Of a stretch of 64,000 bases of DNA, positions 12,601-27,600 are shown piece by piece. The notes below the pieces were generated by a model. It was not told the origin of the DNA, did not search any database, and saw only the letters and a list, made by a program, of their open reading frames with translations. Numbering within the stretch: position 1 is the first letter of the stretch; every line of letters starts with the position of its first letter. This DNA is from Lamellibrachia columna (Eukaryota; Annelida; Polychaeta; Sabellida; Siboglinidae): positions 4,289,098 through 4,353,097 of the forward strand of contig OY759269.1 in the NCBI GenBank assembly GCA_963662155.1. The letters run 5' to 3'. The position numbers and the translations under genes are program-made.

Positions 12601-15600
12601 TCCCGTTGCCTAACCTAATATTTTCCAGTAAAGAAGCTACAGTGATGCCCTCTGGAGAGTGGCTCGTCACTCAATTCGCCCACTGTTTCCACCTTTCTCC
12701 GACAGGTAGAAAAGCATATCGGGCGAGCAGCAAATACATATGTAAATCTCTCTAAATAATAACCTTTTGTTTTTTTTATACATCACCCATCGATAGACCC
12801 TCTAGTGGTCCAAAGAGGCAATGAACCATGGAAAGAAGCGAGTGGACCTCAGCATCTGGGAGGACTGCCCCCAAAATTAGCCTATAAATGTATAGATTCT
12901 CATGACTGTAAGCTCCTATTACCACTCACACGAGAGGAGAGCCCCGACTGAGCCTGCGGTCACAGAGAGGTACTGCAGAGCGTGGCGCACACTCGTCGTC
13001 TTTCCACTGCCACTGCGACCAATGAACACCAGCGATTGGTCCTGCCGAGTTCCCAGCATGCCACGGTATGCCCGTTGTGCGACGGAGTAGATGTGCGGTG
13101 GCATATCCTCTGACTTACATCCACGGAACATCTGCATCACCTGGTGGAGACATACGGAACCATGACATGACCACAGCTGAAAATGAAACTACAGGAATCT
13201 GATTACAATCATCATTTATTGTGTAATGATTACATTCGATTACAACTGTGACCCAACAGGCAACTGAACCCAATCCTGGTAGTAAGAATACATGAATTTG
13301 CCTAAAACCCAGTCTAAAAACGAGCAGTTACAATACATGTAATTGTAACTGATATTTTGAAAGCGATGAACTTTGACATTGACAACTGTATTTGACCCCT
13401 ATCCTGACTGTGGCTTACCTTCTCTGAGTAGATAGACAGGGGATGCATAGGGTTGACGACCAGGAGACTGGGTCCAGCGTACGTATGTATCAAGTTGCTG
13501 CCGTAGCGTTGTCTGAGTGTGTGCAGGACGCTCGACTCGTTCAAGTATCGCAGTGTCGCCAGGTCCTCCACCCGGTCGTACTTGGGCGGATTCGCCTGAA
13601 ACCAACCTCCATCTTGTAAGATCTCGACCAACGTGACATGTAACACATGAACAAAGGGTTTTTGTATTTTTGAACACATTTGTTAGGTTGATAAAACGAC
13701 AATCATCTTATCAGAACACATCTGTTAGTTTGGTGAAATAAGAATCGGACGGTAAAAACAACAATCGTTAGGTTGATAAAACAACAATCATCTTCTCAGA
13801 ACACATTTGTTAGGTTGGTAAAAATAACATTTGTTAGGTTGGTAAAACAACAATCATTAGGTTGGTAAAACAACAATCGTTAGGTTGGTAAAACAACAAT
13901 TGTTAGGTTGATAAAACAACAATCATCTTCTCAGAACACATTTGTTAGGTTGGCAAAACAATTGTTAGGTTGGTAAAACAACAATTGTTAGGTTGGTAAA
14001 ACAACAATCGTTAGGTTGGCAGGGCTTCACGTTTGAGGCGAGCAATTGCTCTCGCTCCCTATCGCTCACGCAAATCAATAATCTAGGGAGCGATTTATCG
14101 CTCGCGTCAATTGTTAAAATCATTCGCTGCCTGCAAGTGTTCGTCTTGACAAGTACTTTCTTGAGTTTTAAATTCACTAGGAAGGTCTCTCCTCTTTATA
14201 ACGCAGTGTTCAGGCTCCAATATTTGGAGTTCACATGTCCATCACCGGCCCGCTGCACCTAGTCCTAGATTGCAAGAATGCCATCGAAGCTATGCTGGCT
14301 GCGCGGTTTATAAAATGATTAAATGAGTGGACTAACGTTGATTTGTATTATGTGTAAATGTCACATAATGTTGTATGTCGAACTGAATAAAATACATGTA
14401 TACATGTACAGTTTTGGAATAGTTAAGGCATCAACAATATTTCGCTATGATCCAATTGACCGACTACGCTGTAATGGTAATCGAAAATAATAACCTGGAT
14501 CTGAACTACCGAAAATGTATGTGTTGACACGGAGTGTAAAAGTTGATTAGACATTGAAAACGATAATTTTAGTAATTGTTCGACTTCGTCTTTCAACCGC
14601 TACACAACATAAATTCACGATGCACATCTCCGGTACCACTTAACATTGATTCACTGTTTCATGTGCAGATGACAAATTCATATTTTTTGCGCACTGAGTT
14701 TGAGTTGTGCATTTGGCATTATGATGCAATGGAAGCATGCCATTTCACCCCAATTTATATTGGTGTTGCCTACTAAGCTGCATTTATGAGTTATGATTAT
14801 ACATCTAATTCTTATACATGGCGTATTTGTGAATTTCAATTTTCAAACCGCCTAAACCAAGTCGCACATGAAACCAGTACCGTGTCGTGGCCACAGCCTG
14901 GGCACAGTACACTGCCACATGCTTTGCCTAGGATACAGTAATAGGTGACATGTTGCAATTCAAAACCGTTTCACCAATTGCAATCAGAATGTATGGGGTT
15001 TACTAAAGTAAACATTTATTTCATTGTACAAAAGTCAGCGCCAACAAGCACCAATTAAAATTTCATGGTGACAATGACAGAATCTGAATGGGAAATGGTG
15101 ACGCCACCACACGGTAAAAAAAACAACTAACAAATCGCTCGCCTAAATTAATTTGGCATATTTAGGCGAGCGATTTATCGCCTGTTGTTTTCAAATATGA
15201 AGCCCTGGGTTGGTAAAACAACAATCATCTTATCAGAACACATTTGTTAGGTCGGTAAAACAACAGCTGTTAGGTTGGTAAAACAACGATTGTTAGTTTT
15301 CTTGATTTCTACTATGTCCCACACATATCAGACGTCTTATCCATTTTGGAGTTTCTCCATCTCAATGTACAAGACATTGCCGCGCCATTAAACAACTGAG
15401 AAATAGCACTACTTATCATCACCACCAACCTTCTCTATGTCCTCTTCATCGACCTCCAGGACTTCGCCACTGTGTTCGACCTTGACCTTCACCTTCCCCT
15501 CTGCGATTTCGGGAGTGTCCAGTAACTGGGCCGCTGCGAAGCCTGCCTTGTGCACGAGCCAGACCCTCTGGGAGGACAGCCATTCCTTCTCCGCCACGAG

Positions 15601-18600
15601 CTGGTCCTCCGACTTCGCCTGTTGGGCACAAAGGGTTAATATTATACCGTGGAACCTCGCTAATAAGGACACCTTGGTCCCCAGTGAATATGTCCGCATT
15701 AATGAGTTTCATGGATAGACGAATCATGCACATTTTTCTCAACATGAACAACAATTGTTTGACTATTAGAAACAATTACTTCTTCAATCAATAACGCATA
15801 GGTGAATAGTGTTTATTATAGCATTAATGATATCCCTTAACAAGAGGATGGTTTATGTCGAAGCTTCCAGGCATGCAACACTACGATTGGCCCGGTCAAG
15901 GGAAGAGTGAATGATTATTATAGTCAAACTGTTGATAAAAACATTCATGTCTACCAACGCATTGTAATGGATGGGGAAACAAACTTGACAAAGCCGTCAC
16001 TGACGGTAGTGACATATGAAGGTTCCTGTCTCATACTATGTATGCCTTCCAGGATACTCTAAAAACCTTATTCTTTTGTTTACATATGAAACAGTTTTAT
16101 TTACCTAAAGGTTGAGACTTTCCCCTATAAAAGTTTGGATATGTAAAAAAAGAATTGTATTATCATGAAAATTGCATTATCATGAGCTATCCTAAGAAAT
16201 AATCAACAACTTAAAATTAAAAAATCATGAATAAACCATGAATTCTGAATGACTGAACAGTAGGCATCAGAACAACCCTCAATGGATTGAAGGGTGAGGT
16301 CTACCCCACCCTGGGGCTGTAGGCTTGAACCACATCCATTATTTGCTGGTAGTAATATACACATATCACTATAACCTGGGGCAGAAGTACTCGGTACTCG
16401 AGTACATTTTTGAAGTACTCGTACTTATATAACTTATGGGTCATGTACTCGTACTCATACTCAATGTACTCAGATTTTACTAGTACATTATTTGTACACC
16501 TCAGTACTTTCTCAATATATGCTGTGAAAATTAACTTTCCTGAAGTATTTGAATGTTAAATTTTTTTAATACTTTGTTATTTCTAATTAATATGACTAAG
16601 ATACTACCGAGTACCTCCCAAGACGGTTACCCCCCTTACCATCCTTACACCCCCCCCATGGTGGCATTCTCCCATGACCATGACTATGATACCCAAAAAG
16701 GCAAAAGACAGCATCTTTTCCCAGTCAGAAACACCCAGTTAAGCAAACAATTGTAGGCTACTGGTTCAGGCCATAATCCCTGTTTGTTTAATTAAGCCAC
16801 CAGGATGTCGTCCACAAAGGGCCATTCATCAGTTAACCCATCAATTAACCCATCCTTTAATGCAGTCAGGACACCATGTCACTTGACCCTGGCTGACAGT
16901 GCTAACTGCTAAGAACTGCCAGCTGAGTCTTCCTCTGTAGAAGTAAGGTGACTCAAGTCATACTGCTTACAGCCCTACACCAATACAAGTATAATCTAGT
17001 GCCAGCAGACTGACTAAAAAGTAAAAGGTGATTTTGAGCCTGTTATTTTGGCATGTGCTAACCCTTTTAACAACCAGTCTAAGAGCAGAAAATATAAATT
17101 GTAAACTTCTAATATAAAAAATGACAAAGGGGGGGTAATGTTTAGTCACTGGTAGACTAATTACAAAAATTGGTTTAATGGGTATTAGCATACCAAAGCA
17201 TGTGGTTTATGAATTGTTAATTACAGTTAAGAAGGGACTCCAAGCAAAAACTTATCTTATGAGTCATATCATATCTGCAAAAATGGAGGGGTTTGGAAAA
17301 TGATAACCGTATGTTTGGGAATGGTAATGTCATAAAAAATTGTACTCGTACTTTTACTCGTACTCGTGAGAATGTAATCGTACTCAGCCTTTAGCAATGT
17401 ACTTGTACTCATCCATCACCAATGTACTCGTACTTGTACTCATCCATCACCAATGTACTCATACTTGTACTCATCCATCACCAATGTACTCGTACTCGTA
17501 CTCATCCATCACCAATGTACTCGTACTTGTACTCATCCATCACCAATGTACTCGTACTTGTACTCATCCATCACCAATGTACTCGTACTCGTACTCATCC
17601 ATCACCAATGTACTCGTACTCATACTCATCCATCACCAATGTACTCGTACTCGTACTCATCCATTACCAATGTACTCGTACTTGTACTCATCCATCACCA
17701 ATGTACTCGTACTTGTACTCATGAAAATGTACTCGGACCCAGGTCTGTCGATAACTATTGTTTTCTAAATCTGACCATATATTACTAGCATATGGTTGAC
17801 CTTAAATAGTCTTCAAATAGGTGGTGCACCTGTAACCTATTGCCCTATCCTATCATTTCACATCAGCTGTGCTAACAAACCAAGCTACTACTGATGACTG
17901 GGCGATATCAAGCCTAGAACTAACAAAACAAAACAAACAGCTAACACACTGCTCAAATAAACAATGTTATTCCCATGTCTCTAGGCAACAAACACACGAC
18001 TTGCTCCACTATTCCTGCAAACTATACCACAAATGAGCACAAAATCACAAACTTTAAATACATGTATGACAAAACACTCCAGTTATTTGTGGTCTCCGTG
18101 TCAATTTTGCTTAATTAGACACTAAGAAAAATACCCATATGGGATAACTTGGTAGTTTGTAAGTTACTGTCATAATAACAATATCCGCACAATTTCCATC
18201 ACTGCCTTGGTACTTGGTGCAGCCAGTCAATCTCTTGAAGGTTTCTTGGAATCCAACTCTCGAAATTGCTAAGTAATACTGATAGTTGCAGTGACCTCTA
18301 GAGAGGCCATGTCCTTGTATTATGTAACTTGGGACAACATACAGAAAAGACGCATGACGTTATGAACAACTCAACATAATTGTTCATACAGCTTTGCAGA
18401 CAATTGTATGTAATAACTATGAAAGATAATGTTATTGTTTGATTCAATAGAAAGGGTAAATAGTGGGGTACATTTCGGGAAAAATAAAATTCTTATGAAT
18501 GACTCCTTAAGTAGGGTAGAAGATGAACCTCTGAAAATGAAATGCCCGGGATGAAAAGTGTCTAGGAGGATAAATATATACTTACATACTCTAGATGGAT

Positions 18601-21600
18601 TATAGTAAGATTATTTAAATATTAAGACCTTTAAAAAACATGTATAGAATCACAATTTGTAAACCAGCTTGACACCCAAGAATGTTGCTCCAGACTGTCT
18701 ACCTTCGTATGTGAGTGACCTTACCCGAAGTAGACTATGGACGGCATAGAGACGTGAAGCCATTCCTACATCCCCGCTTGCAACACTCATATCATTTCAT
18801 CTCCATTCTGATGACTGTCCAGTCTTTAATCCAGATGCAATAAATACAAAAGAAAATAACACGGAACTTCAGCAGTTCTCAGAAAGGACCACTGCTGCCA
18901 TCATCCTGGGTGACAAGGACCAATATGTGACAGGGCTCAACAAGACGGACCTTTGAATTCACATGCTGGTCAATGGTCACTCATTTCTTCTTAGGTGAGA
19001 CAGGACATTCAGTAGCCATCCTGATAATCTTATTATCAGTTGTGTTGTCTAACATGAGACAAGCAGGTAGACTTAGGTGAGACAGGACATTCAGTAGCCA
19101 TCCTGATAATCTTATTATCAGTTGTGTTGTCTAACATGAGGCAAGCAGGTAGACTTAGGTGAGACAGGACATTCAGTAGCCATCCTGATAATCTTATTAT
19201 CAGTTGTGTTGTCTAACATGAGACAAGCAGGTAGACTTAGGTGAGACAGGACATTCAGTAGCCATCCTGATAATCTTATTATCAGTTGTGTTGTCTAACA
19301 TGAGGCAAGCAGGTAGACTTAGGTGAGACAGGACATTCAGTAGCCATCCTGATAATCTTATTATCAGTTGTGTTGTCTAACATGAGGCAAGCAGGTAGAC
19401 TTGTGTTGTCTAACATGAGGCAAGCAGGTAGACTTGTGTTGTCTAACATGAGGCAAGCAGGTAGACTTGTGTTGTCTAACATGAGGCAAGCAGGTAGACT
19501 TGTGTTGTCTAACATGAGGCAAGCAGGTAGACTTGTGCATGCTGTGGTGATCAGTCGGAGAGAAAACATTCACTAGACACATCCAACATGCATTATTGCT
19601 GTATCCCTATGTGCATGAAATCAGCCTGGGAGAAGACGCCAACCTTCAAGTGGTCTCCCCTGTCAGTACTAACTTCAACTTAAAAAGTTGATGCCGTCAG
19701 CAAGTCAACAGCCGAACCACCAACACCAAGATGGTGAATCTGAGACTGGTATTGCACCTTGTTCAGGGTGGGTGGAAATATCCGTTGAAGGCAAAGGTGT
19801 CACCATACTGCAGCTGCCACCAAACTCGACGTCACTGAACAGTCTACCACTGAGATACAATAGACCCAGCATCCGACTCCATCACTTGAGTAATTCAAAG
19901 TAGAAACGCCGACAATCCTTGCAGAAGACTCCAAAAATATGACATGATACTACTAAACATTGTATGAGTTTGTTTCCGGTCCACTGCGTTGTATTTTTGT
20001 GACCTGATGCACCGAACACTGAAGCTGAATGCGTAGTCAGCAACACAACCGTGTGAAGACGTCTCCAATGATCAGTCCTAATACCCAACACATCCTTAAC
20101 TGCACATCGTGGGCTGATACATAAACATACATGAGCAGGCTTACAATTCATGGTGGGATTCAAATGACCTCAACTCCCTAATAAAATTCATACCAAGCAG
20201 ATATTCAGGTCCCTAAGTACATTACTATGGGCCCAGAAATCAATGAACCAGGGCCATTGTTTCCTGTTTGGGTGCCCACTTCCAGTCTTTAGTTGTAGTG
20301 ATGCATACAAATGTCCCAATACGATGCAGCTTAGGAAACATCTCCCAAGATCTGATAATAATATTGTTTTTTTAGGAATGTAATTATAAGATTGGGGTTA
20401 GGGCAAGTACATTGTCGCGCAACTTCCCTAAATCTAAAACAATTCTAGGAATGCTATTAAAATGCTTGTTTTTTATATTAAACTGTAATTAATTAGTGGG
20501 TTTGATATGAGTGAGATTTTCCAATTTTATATAGGATAAACTTCCACAAAATGGAGATGTTTTGATTGAAATACTGTTACCATTCTCGATTAAGACCAAC
20601 CGACCGACCGAGGTGACACGGACCACAACACTAACACTAGCACGAGGAAATATAAATTCACACCCTCTGACTTTGCCAATATGGAATTATCCTGTAGTAT
20701 GACACAAATTAATCAATATATTTCATTGCACCACCAGTGAAAATAATACATGTTCTACTGCATTCGTGTATTGAGCACCTAGACGCCAAGCAGATAAGGC
20801 TAACTGCCCACTACCAGGTGAATTTGTACAAAAACAAACAAGTAAGTGGACCATGTTACAACAGGTTCCTGGGAGAAAACAACATCTGCAAACTACATCA
20901 ATATTGTGCCAAATAGTAGACCCAGAAACATCTGTGTCTGCGACTGGTTAGTGTGGGCTGTATTGTCTAATGCACCTGTCAGTGGATGCCCAGGGAGTGG
21001 GGGCAAATACGCCTAGGAGGGAGGGCAAGATATTCACAGGAGGGAGGGCAAGATACCTCCAGAACAGGGTTAGAACTCTAGATAAACCACCAACAAAAAC
21101 ACTTGAAGGAACTGATTCGTGGGTTCATGAGTACTCAAAGAAACCCCAGCAATACATGACACTTGAAGCAATTGGTTCGTAAGTACTCTGTGAACCACCC
21201 AGCAATATAACTCTAAGTCTTGAAGCAGTTGGTTGAAAGGAGAGGCACAGTAATGCAGTGGTTGTTAGCGCATTCCCTTTACAAGCCAAAGTTCTGGGTT
21301 CAAGACCCGGACCAGGCACGGTACACGTTCAGTGTAAAAAACCTGGCTCTCAACATTTGGGATTGTGCATGAGTGCCAGCATAGACATGTTGACCAGGCG
21401 ATAATGTCCTGAAAATAACCATCATATTCTAGTAACCACACCACATACAGAATAGTCAGTTACTAGAACATTGCAGTGCTGGAAATTAAGTTCTAGGAAA
21501 GTAGGTGCATAACTCCATTTTAAGTACTCTCAAATATCCCAGCAGTACACGATACTCGAAGCAGTTGGTTCATAAATAATCACAGAAACCACAGCATTGT

Positions 21601-24600
21601 ACAGCACTCGGAGAAACCACAGCAGTGTACAAAACTTGGAGAAACCACAGCATTGTACAGCACTTGGAGAAACCATAGCAGTATACAACACTTGGAGAAA
21701 CCACAGTAATATATGACACATGAAGCAATCAGTTCACAAGTACTCAGAGAAACCCCAGCAATATGACCCTACAACCAGTTGGTGCACAGATACTCGCACA
21801 CACCCTGAAACCCTGGCAACTTAAATTTAATACAAAAGTTTGACCTCCCAACATAATAATACGGCACTGCTTTTGCAATGAACATGTCGTCAGTTCCACT
21901 GACTATTATAAGAATAAAGATGAACCTGTACGTGGAACGTGCTCAACTCACCATACTATGGAATATAGGTTGATACTGGCCAGTGAGGAATCATGGACTA
22001 TGTTCAGACACACATTGACATCCACTGGCCAGTGATCTCTGTATGTAGTAATCACTCTTGAATGGTGTTTGCCTACAGAGTTAGGGCCATGGTGAAATTA
22101 ATAGGCAGTAAGACTGAGGTGTAACTCCAGACAACTATGTAGGCCTGAGGCAGGTTCAATAGAGTCCAGAGACAAAGGCTTGTTTGGAAACAACAAAGCT
22201 AAAAGGATTATTAGCATCGCGGTAGCAGTAATACATAGAAGATTTCTTAATAGCAATCTGCCCAAATGCAAATGTTTGACTTACAATGCCTTTATGTGAT
22301 GTGTTGTACTCTATGTACACAGTGTGCAGTGTGTGTTTGTGTGTGTGCGTGTGTGTGCTCGCATATGCACATGTATCATGTGTGCATGAGTCTCTGTGTA
22401 CATGCAAGCATGTGTGCATGAGTCTCTGTGTACATGCAAGCATGTGTGCATGAGTCTCTGTGTACATGCAAGCATGTGTGCATGAGTCTCTGTGTACATG
22501 CAAGCATGTGTGCAAGAGTCTCTGTGTACATGCAAGCATGTGTGCATGAGTCTCTGTGTACATGCAAGCATGTGTGCATGAGTCTCTGTGTACATGCAAG
22601 CATGTGTGCATGAGTCTCTGTGTACATGCAAGCATGTGTGCATGAGTCTATGTGTACATGCAAGCATGTGTGCATGAGTCTCTGTGTACATGCAAGCATG
22701 TGTGCAAGAGTCTCTGTGTACATGCAAGCATGTGTGCATGAGTCTCTGTGTACATGCAAGCATGTGTGCATGAGTCTCTGTGTACATGCAAGCATGTGTG
22801 TATGAGTCTCTGTGTACATGCAAGCATGTGTGCATGCCTGTGACAAGTTTTTCGATCCCACAATCTGGGTGAGAACTAATCTTTTCCTTGAGTTGTTATA
22901 TATATAAACAATAATGCTAAATGCTTCCAGTTATAAACAACTCCAAAGATCTTAATCTAGGAAATAATAAAGTTCTCTACACTAATGCAGCATTTTGTCA
23001 TTGAAAAGCCTATACGAAATGCCACCTTTTCGAGGACATATCGGGAGTAAAAAACCTAAAATGCTGGTGCTCTCTGTATATCATGAGAGTCTCAGTAAAT
23101 ATTTATTATATAATCAGCTAAGTTAGCAATTCAGCACACAACCCTGACTTTCAACCTTATCGACATGGATGTCTAAATTCTGGCTGTGCGCCAGCTGAGT
23201 AACTCGGGTAGAATCCGCCGGAAACCATCAAGTACATCCTACTTTTTAGAGATAACCACACTTTTCACTTGGTAGACCACACACGCCGTCACGCAGTCAC
23301 AGTACACGCCCTGTCATCACCCCAGGTCCCCAGGACTTTTTTGGTTACGCCCCGTCACGGACAATAAACCACAATACCAGATAAACTGGGGCTAGCTGCA
23401 AGGTTCCAGTGACTTTTTTCTATGCTAATGACCCAACAAGGGGTCTTTAACGATGAACCACTTACATAAGAATGCACAACACTGCAGTAGTTTGATCGGT
23501 TCATACCCACACCTTTAGAATATATACTGTAATGTGCACAACCTGAGTATGCAGTAATAGAACTGGACATGTTTACTTTATCCAGCAGAGGGCAGCAGGG
23601 TATATGGTCATGTTGAATTGATTCAAACAAACTGCAAACTCAACTATTTCTGTTAAGAGTTTTGATTAGCGTAACTAAGTCATTAAATCATAGAATCTGT
23701 TCAGGGTTTAAAATTTGTCTGAAAATGTAGGGGCCAGCTGGCCCCTGAACTTTGAAAATTAGGTGGCACCAATGACATTTAGGAGCCAATTGGCCGGGAT
23801 AGCAGGTTTCATCTATTAATTAGTAAATACTAAGGTACTTAGGTACTTAGGTCGCGTGTAACCCCAGCCTATCTATACAGCCCGGAGACCATGGCAGTGA
23901 GGGGGAAAACAAGAAAAAGGCAAAGTTTGTGAAATTAACTGGGTGAGAAGAATTGCAGGAGTGAAAGAGCAGACAAGTAAAGAATGGAGGAGCTGAGGGA
24001 GGAGCTGAGGGAGGAGGCTGGGGAGGAGGCTGAGGGAGGAGGCTGAGGGAGGAGGCTGAGGGAGGAGGCTGAGGGAGGAGGCTGAGGGAGGAGGCTGGGG
24101 GAGGAGGCTGGGGGAGGAGGCTGAGGGAGGAGGCTGGGGGAGGAGGCTGGGGGAGGAGGCTGGGGGAGGAGGCTGGGGGAGGAGGCTGGGGGAGGAGGCT
24201 GAGGGAGGAGGCTGAGGGACGAGGCTGGGGGAGGAGGCTGAGGGAGGAGGCTGAGGGAGAAGGCTGAGGGAGGAGGCTGAGGGAGGAGGCTGAGGGAGAA
24301 GGCTGAGGGAGGAGGCTGAAGGAGGAGGCTGAGGGAGGAGGCTGAGGGAGGAGGCTGGGGGAGGAGGCTGAGGGAGGAGGCTGAGGGAGAAGGCTGAGGG
24401 AGGAGGCTGAGGGAGGAGGCTGAGGGAGAAGGCTGATATGAAAGAGTTTCAGGAGGAAGCGGGTGAGTAGTTTCTTAAAGTGGGCTGGACACATGGACCA
24501 AAAAGAATGGAGAAGAGCAAGACTGCGACTGACATGGGAGGACTGTGTAGAGACAGATTTGGCAGTGAGGAAGGGAGCGGGGGGAGGGAGAGGAGGGGAG

Positions 24601-27600
24601 TGGAGAACTTCAGCGAGTGAATATTGGAGTGGTGGAGACAGCAGTGACAAGGGAACAGTGACAGAAGAAGGACAAAAAAATGGATGACCAGTATCGATGC
24701 CAGCCTCACCCTGGACGTCAGGGGTAAGGAGGAAAGCAACACCATAACATGTATATGCCTGGTAGATAGGTAGGTAGGTAGGTGGCAGGCAGGCAGGTAG
24801 GTACATAATGTGTAATAAATAGTATGTGTGTGTGAACATGTAGGTATGTGTATTTGTATACTCTACTGACCCTCTTTATCTCTTTTATTTTTTATAATTC
24901 ATTGATATAATTTTGATGATTCAGTCAAATACCATGAAAAGTATTTCTCAGTTTAATAGCTGAATCACAATACATTTTTTAGCTATTTCTACTGAAGTTC
25001 AGAATTATGTGTAATAGAAGTTTCAATCATACCGCTAGAAAATTACTCGTATAAACTAGCAGAGATTCTGGTAAGAATTACAATTCGGCAGAAGAATCAG
25101 AGGCAATTTACAGAATCACAGACAATTTACAAATTTAAGGGCTGTGATGTGGTAGCTATCTTCCTTCAACCTGAGGTGAATACAAGTAAGCATAACAACG
25201 AAAATATCAATATGGCGAGTGAGACGAAAACGTAAGTGCCATGGTCATGGAATGCATTCTGAAAGTCTGGCTATGGATTTTGAAGATTCTATTTCAGAGC
25301 ACCTTAGGTCTAAACCTATTCATGAATAGAGTTTATGACTGTACATCTAACAAAATGCAAGTGTGACGTGATAGGTATAACTTTTCGTGAAAAGATGCTC
25401 ATTTTGATGTGCACGTACAGCAGTGACACGTAGTGGAGCGAAATGAACTAACAAATTGCACAGCCCAAATGATGGCTCCTCCGTCCACAGAGGCTGGTAG
25501 CGCTACGGTTTTACGTTGGCTGCTAATGGGTAACACAGTTAAATGTTGCTTTCGAATGACTTGTGTGTCCTACACAAAGTTGCAACTTTAGAAGTCTGAC
25601 TTGAACCAGTTTTTAAGCTAATAGTAATGCAACTTACAAAATGCATTCGCCAGCTGAGGCCCACTATTAAAAACCAATCACAAGGACGATATTTGGGCTC
25701 CATTGGTGAGCCATAGGCTTAGCTCACAAATTTAAGCCCTGCTGATATAGTAAATTTACATTTTATACATTTGGTCATTGAGGACTCCTCAGCAGTTAAA
25801 TAATTTATATAAACTTGTAAATTTACATTAGCCATTGGGATGCAATCAAGAATAAAATACATGTACGTCGGATGTGTTCTATATTTAATCTTATTTCCTG
25901 TAATGAAAGACACTAGTAATGGAGCTATCCATGGGACTATGTTACAGTCTGGTGCATTGACATTTACTCAGAAAATTGGGATAAAAAGATTCCACATCCA
26001 CATTTCCTGCTGCCTTATTCTTGCAAATGATGTTACATTGATCAGGTTTCTGTATTTAGTGTACATATTGTGAGTGATGGATACTTAGTCATTTAACCAT
26101 AGCAAAAAATCCTTCTTAACAACAGAAGCCAAGGAACACTAAGCACTGCACTTAAAATATTTCAAAAGGTCAATGTTTGTGTTATGTGTTACATACTAAA
26201 AGTATATTATGATTAGATACGTTAGACCTGAAATAAACAGGTCTTTCAATATTGAAGATCTATCGTTCAATTGATGCATCGGGTACTTTGTTTTCTATTG
26301 CAATTTTTTTTCTTATATACAATCATTTAGGTTCAGATGACACCCTTATTTGGTGATCATCTGAATACTTGTCACATGGAACCTATTTCAAGACAAAAGT
26401 AAGTAAGTATGTATGTATGAATGTATGTATGTCAAGTGGGTGTCTTCTAACCACAATGGCTTTGTCATCATGATTTTTCTCTTGCTATAATTACAGCAGT
26501 CACAACTCTTACAGCATGGTATATTATTATGGTATATTATTATGGTATATTATTATGGTATATTATTATGGTATATTAGTTTTCCTTCTCTAGAGTTATG
26601 AGTTACACATTTAGCCTGTGTACGACTGTTTGTTTCCTCTGACATAGACACCAGGTAGAATGGACCAATGGCTTTTAGTGTCTCTTCCGAAAGATACATA
26701 ATATTATAGTCAATGTGGATTGAATGAATTTACTTAAAGTTCAAAATGGCAGCAGGTGAATTACGATCCCCTCAATGCACAGTCTGGTGTTCTACCACCA
26801 ACCTAAAGCGCCCCACATTTCAAGATTAAACTAATTGATTAAACTTTGGTTCCAACCAAATAACTATGATCTTAAATAATTCACTGTCTTATCAAATTAC
26901 AAGTCTTCCGTTAATTAATTTAACTTGTCTCCTATTCCATGGCTGGCACCAATAAGCATGTGTGTACATCATGAGTTTACCTGTGGAAGGATACCTGTGT
27001 CTCAGGTTACCACAGGTGGGCAATAAATCACCTGTCAGTCCACTATGCCAACAATAGACACACTTAAAGTAAACAAACTTCCCAGTCTGAAGACAACATT
27101 AACCTAGAAGCCAGTGTTGGAAGAAATTAAATAACATGTCACAAACAGTAGAATCCAGGGTCATCTTACACAGTTCTTATCTCCTTCCACAACTTCAGTC
27201 AAGTAATCTCGTTCCACAACTTCAGTCACTTACGCCCCACTGAGCAGCTAATAAGCCTGTACTAAAGGGTGCTCAACATTGAATAACTACTGATAGAAGT
27301 AAACATGACTGGACAAGATGCCACATGTGAGAAATGGACCAAATGTGAACATTCTGTAAACCTACATTTTGAATTAGTTACATACATGGTTATATATATA
27401 CTAGTTAAAGGAAGCCCGATGCTTATAAAGACCATTCACACTCATAGGCCCTGTGTAGATGTCACACGTGAGAACAGGACCAAATATCACCATTTTGTAA
27501 ATGTACATACAATTTTGGATTATCTATCTACATGGTGATAACTGATATGCCAATTATATATGGTGGTATGTGAGAAAGGGATCAAATTTCACCATTGTGT

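Noticed and set aside
12902..13090. 62-codon plus frame over Myo18 exon 4
   Set aside because: Antisense shadow of the P-loop exon.
22156..22863. Long His/Cys/Met/Thr frames that look like repeat proteins
   Set aside because: They are a 32-bp array read in three frames.
23847..24839. 330-codon Pro/Ser/Leu frame on the minus strand
   Set aside because: It lies over a 13-bp minisatellite; the other strand carries a LINE tail.
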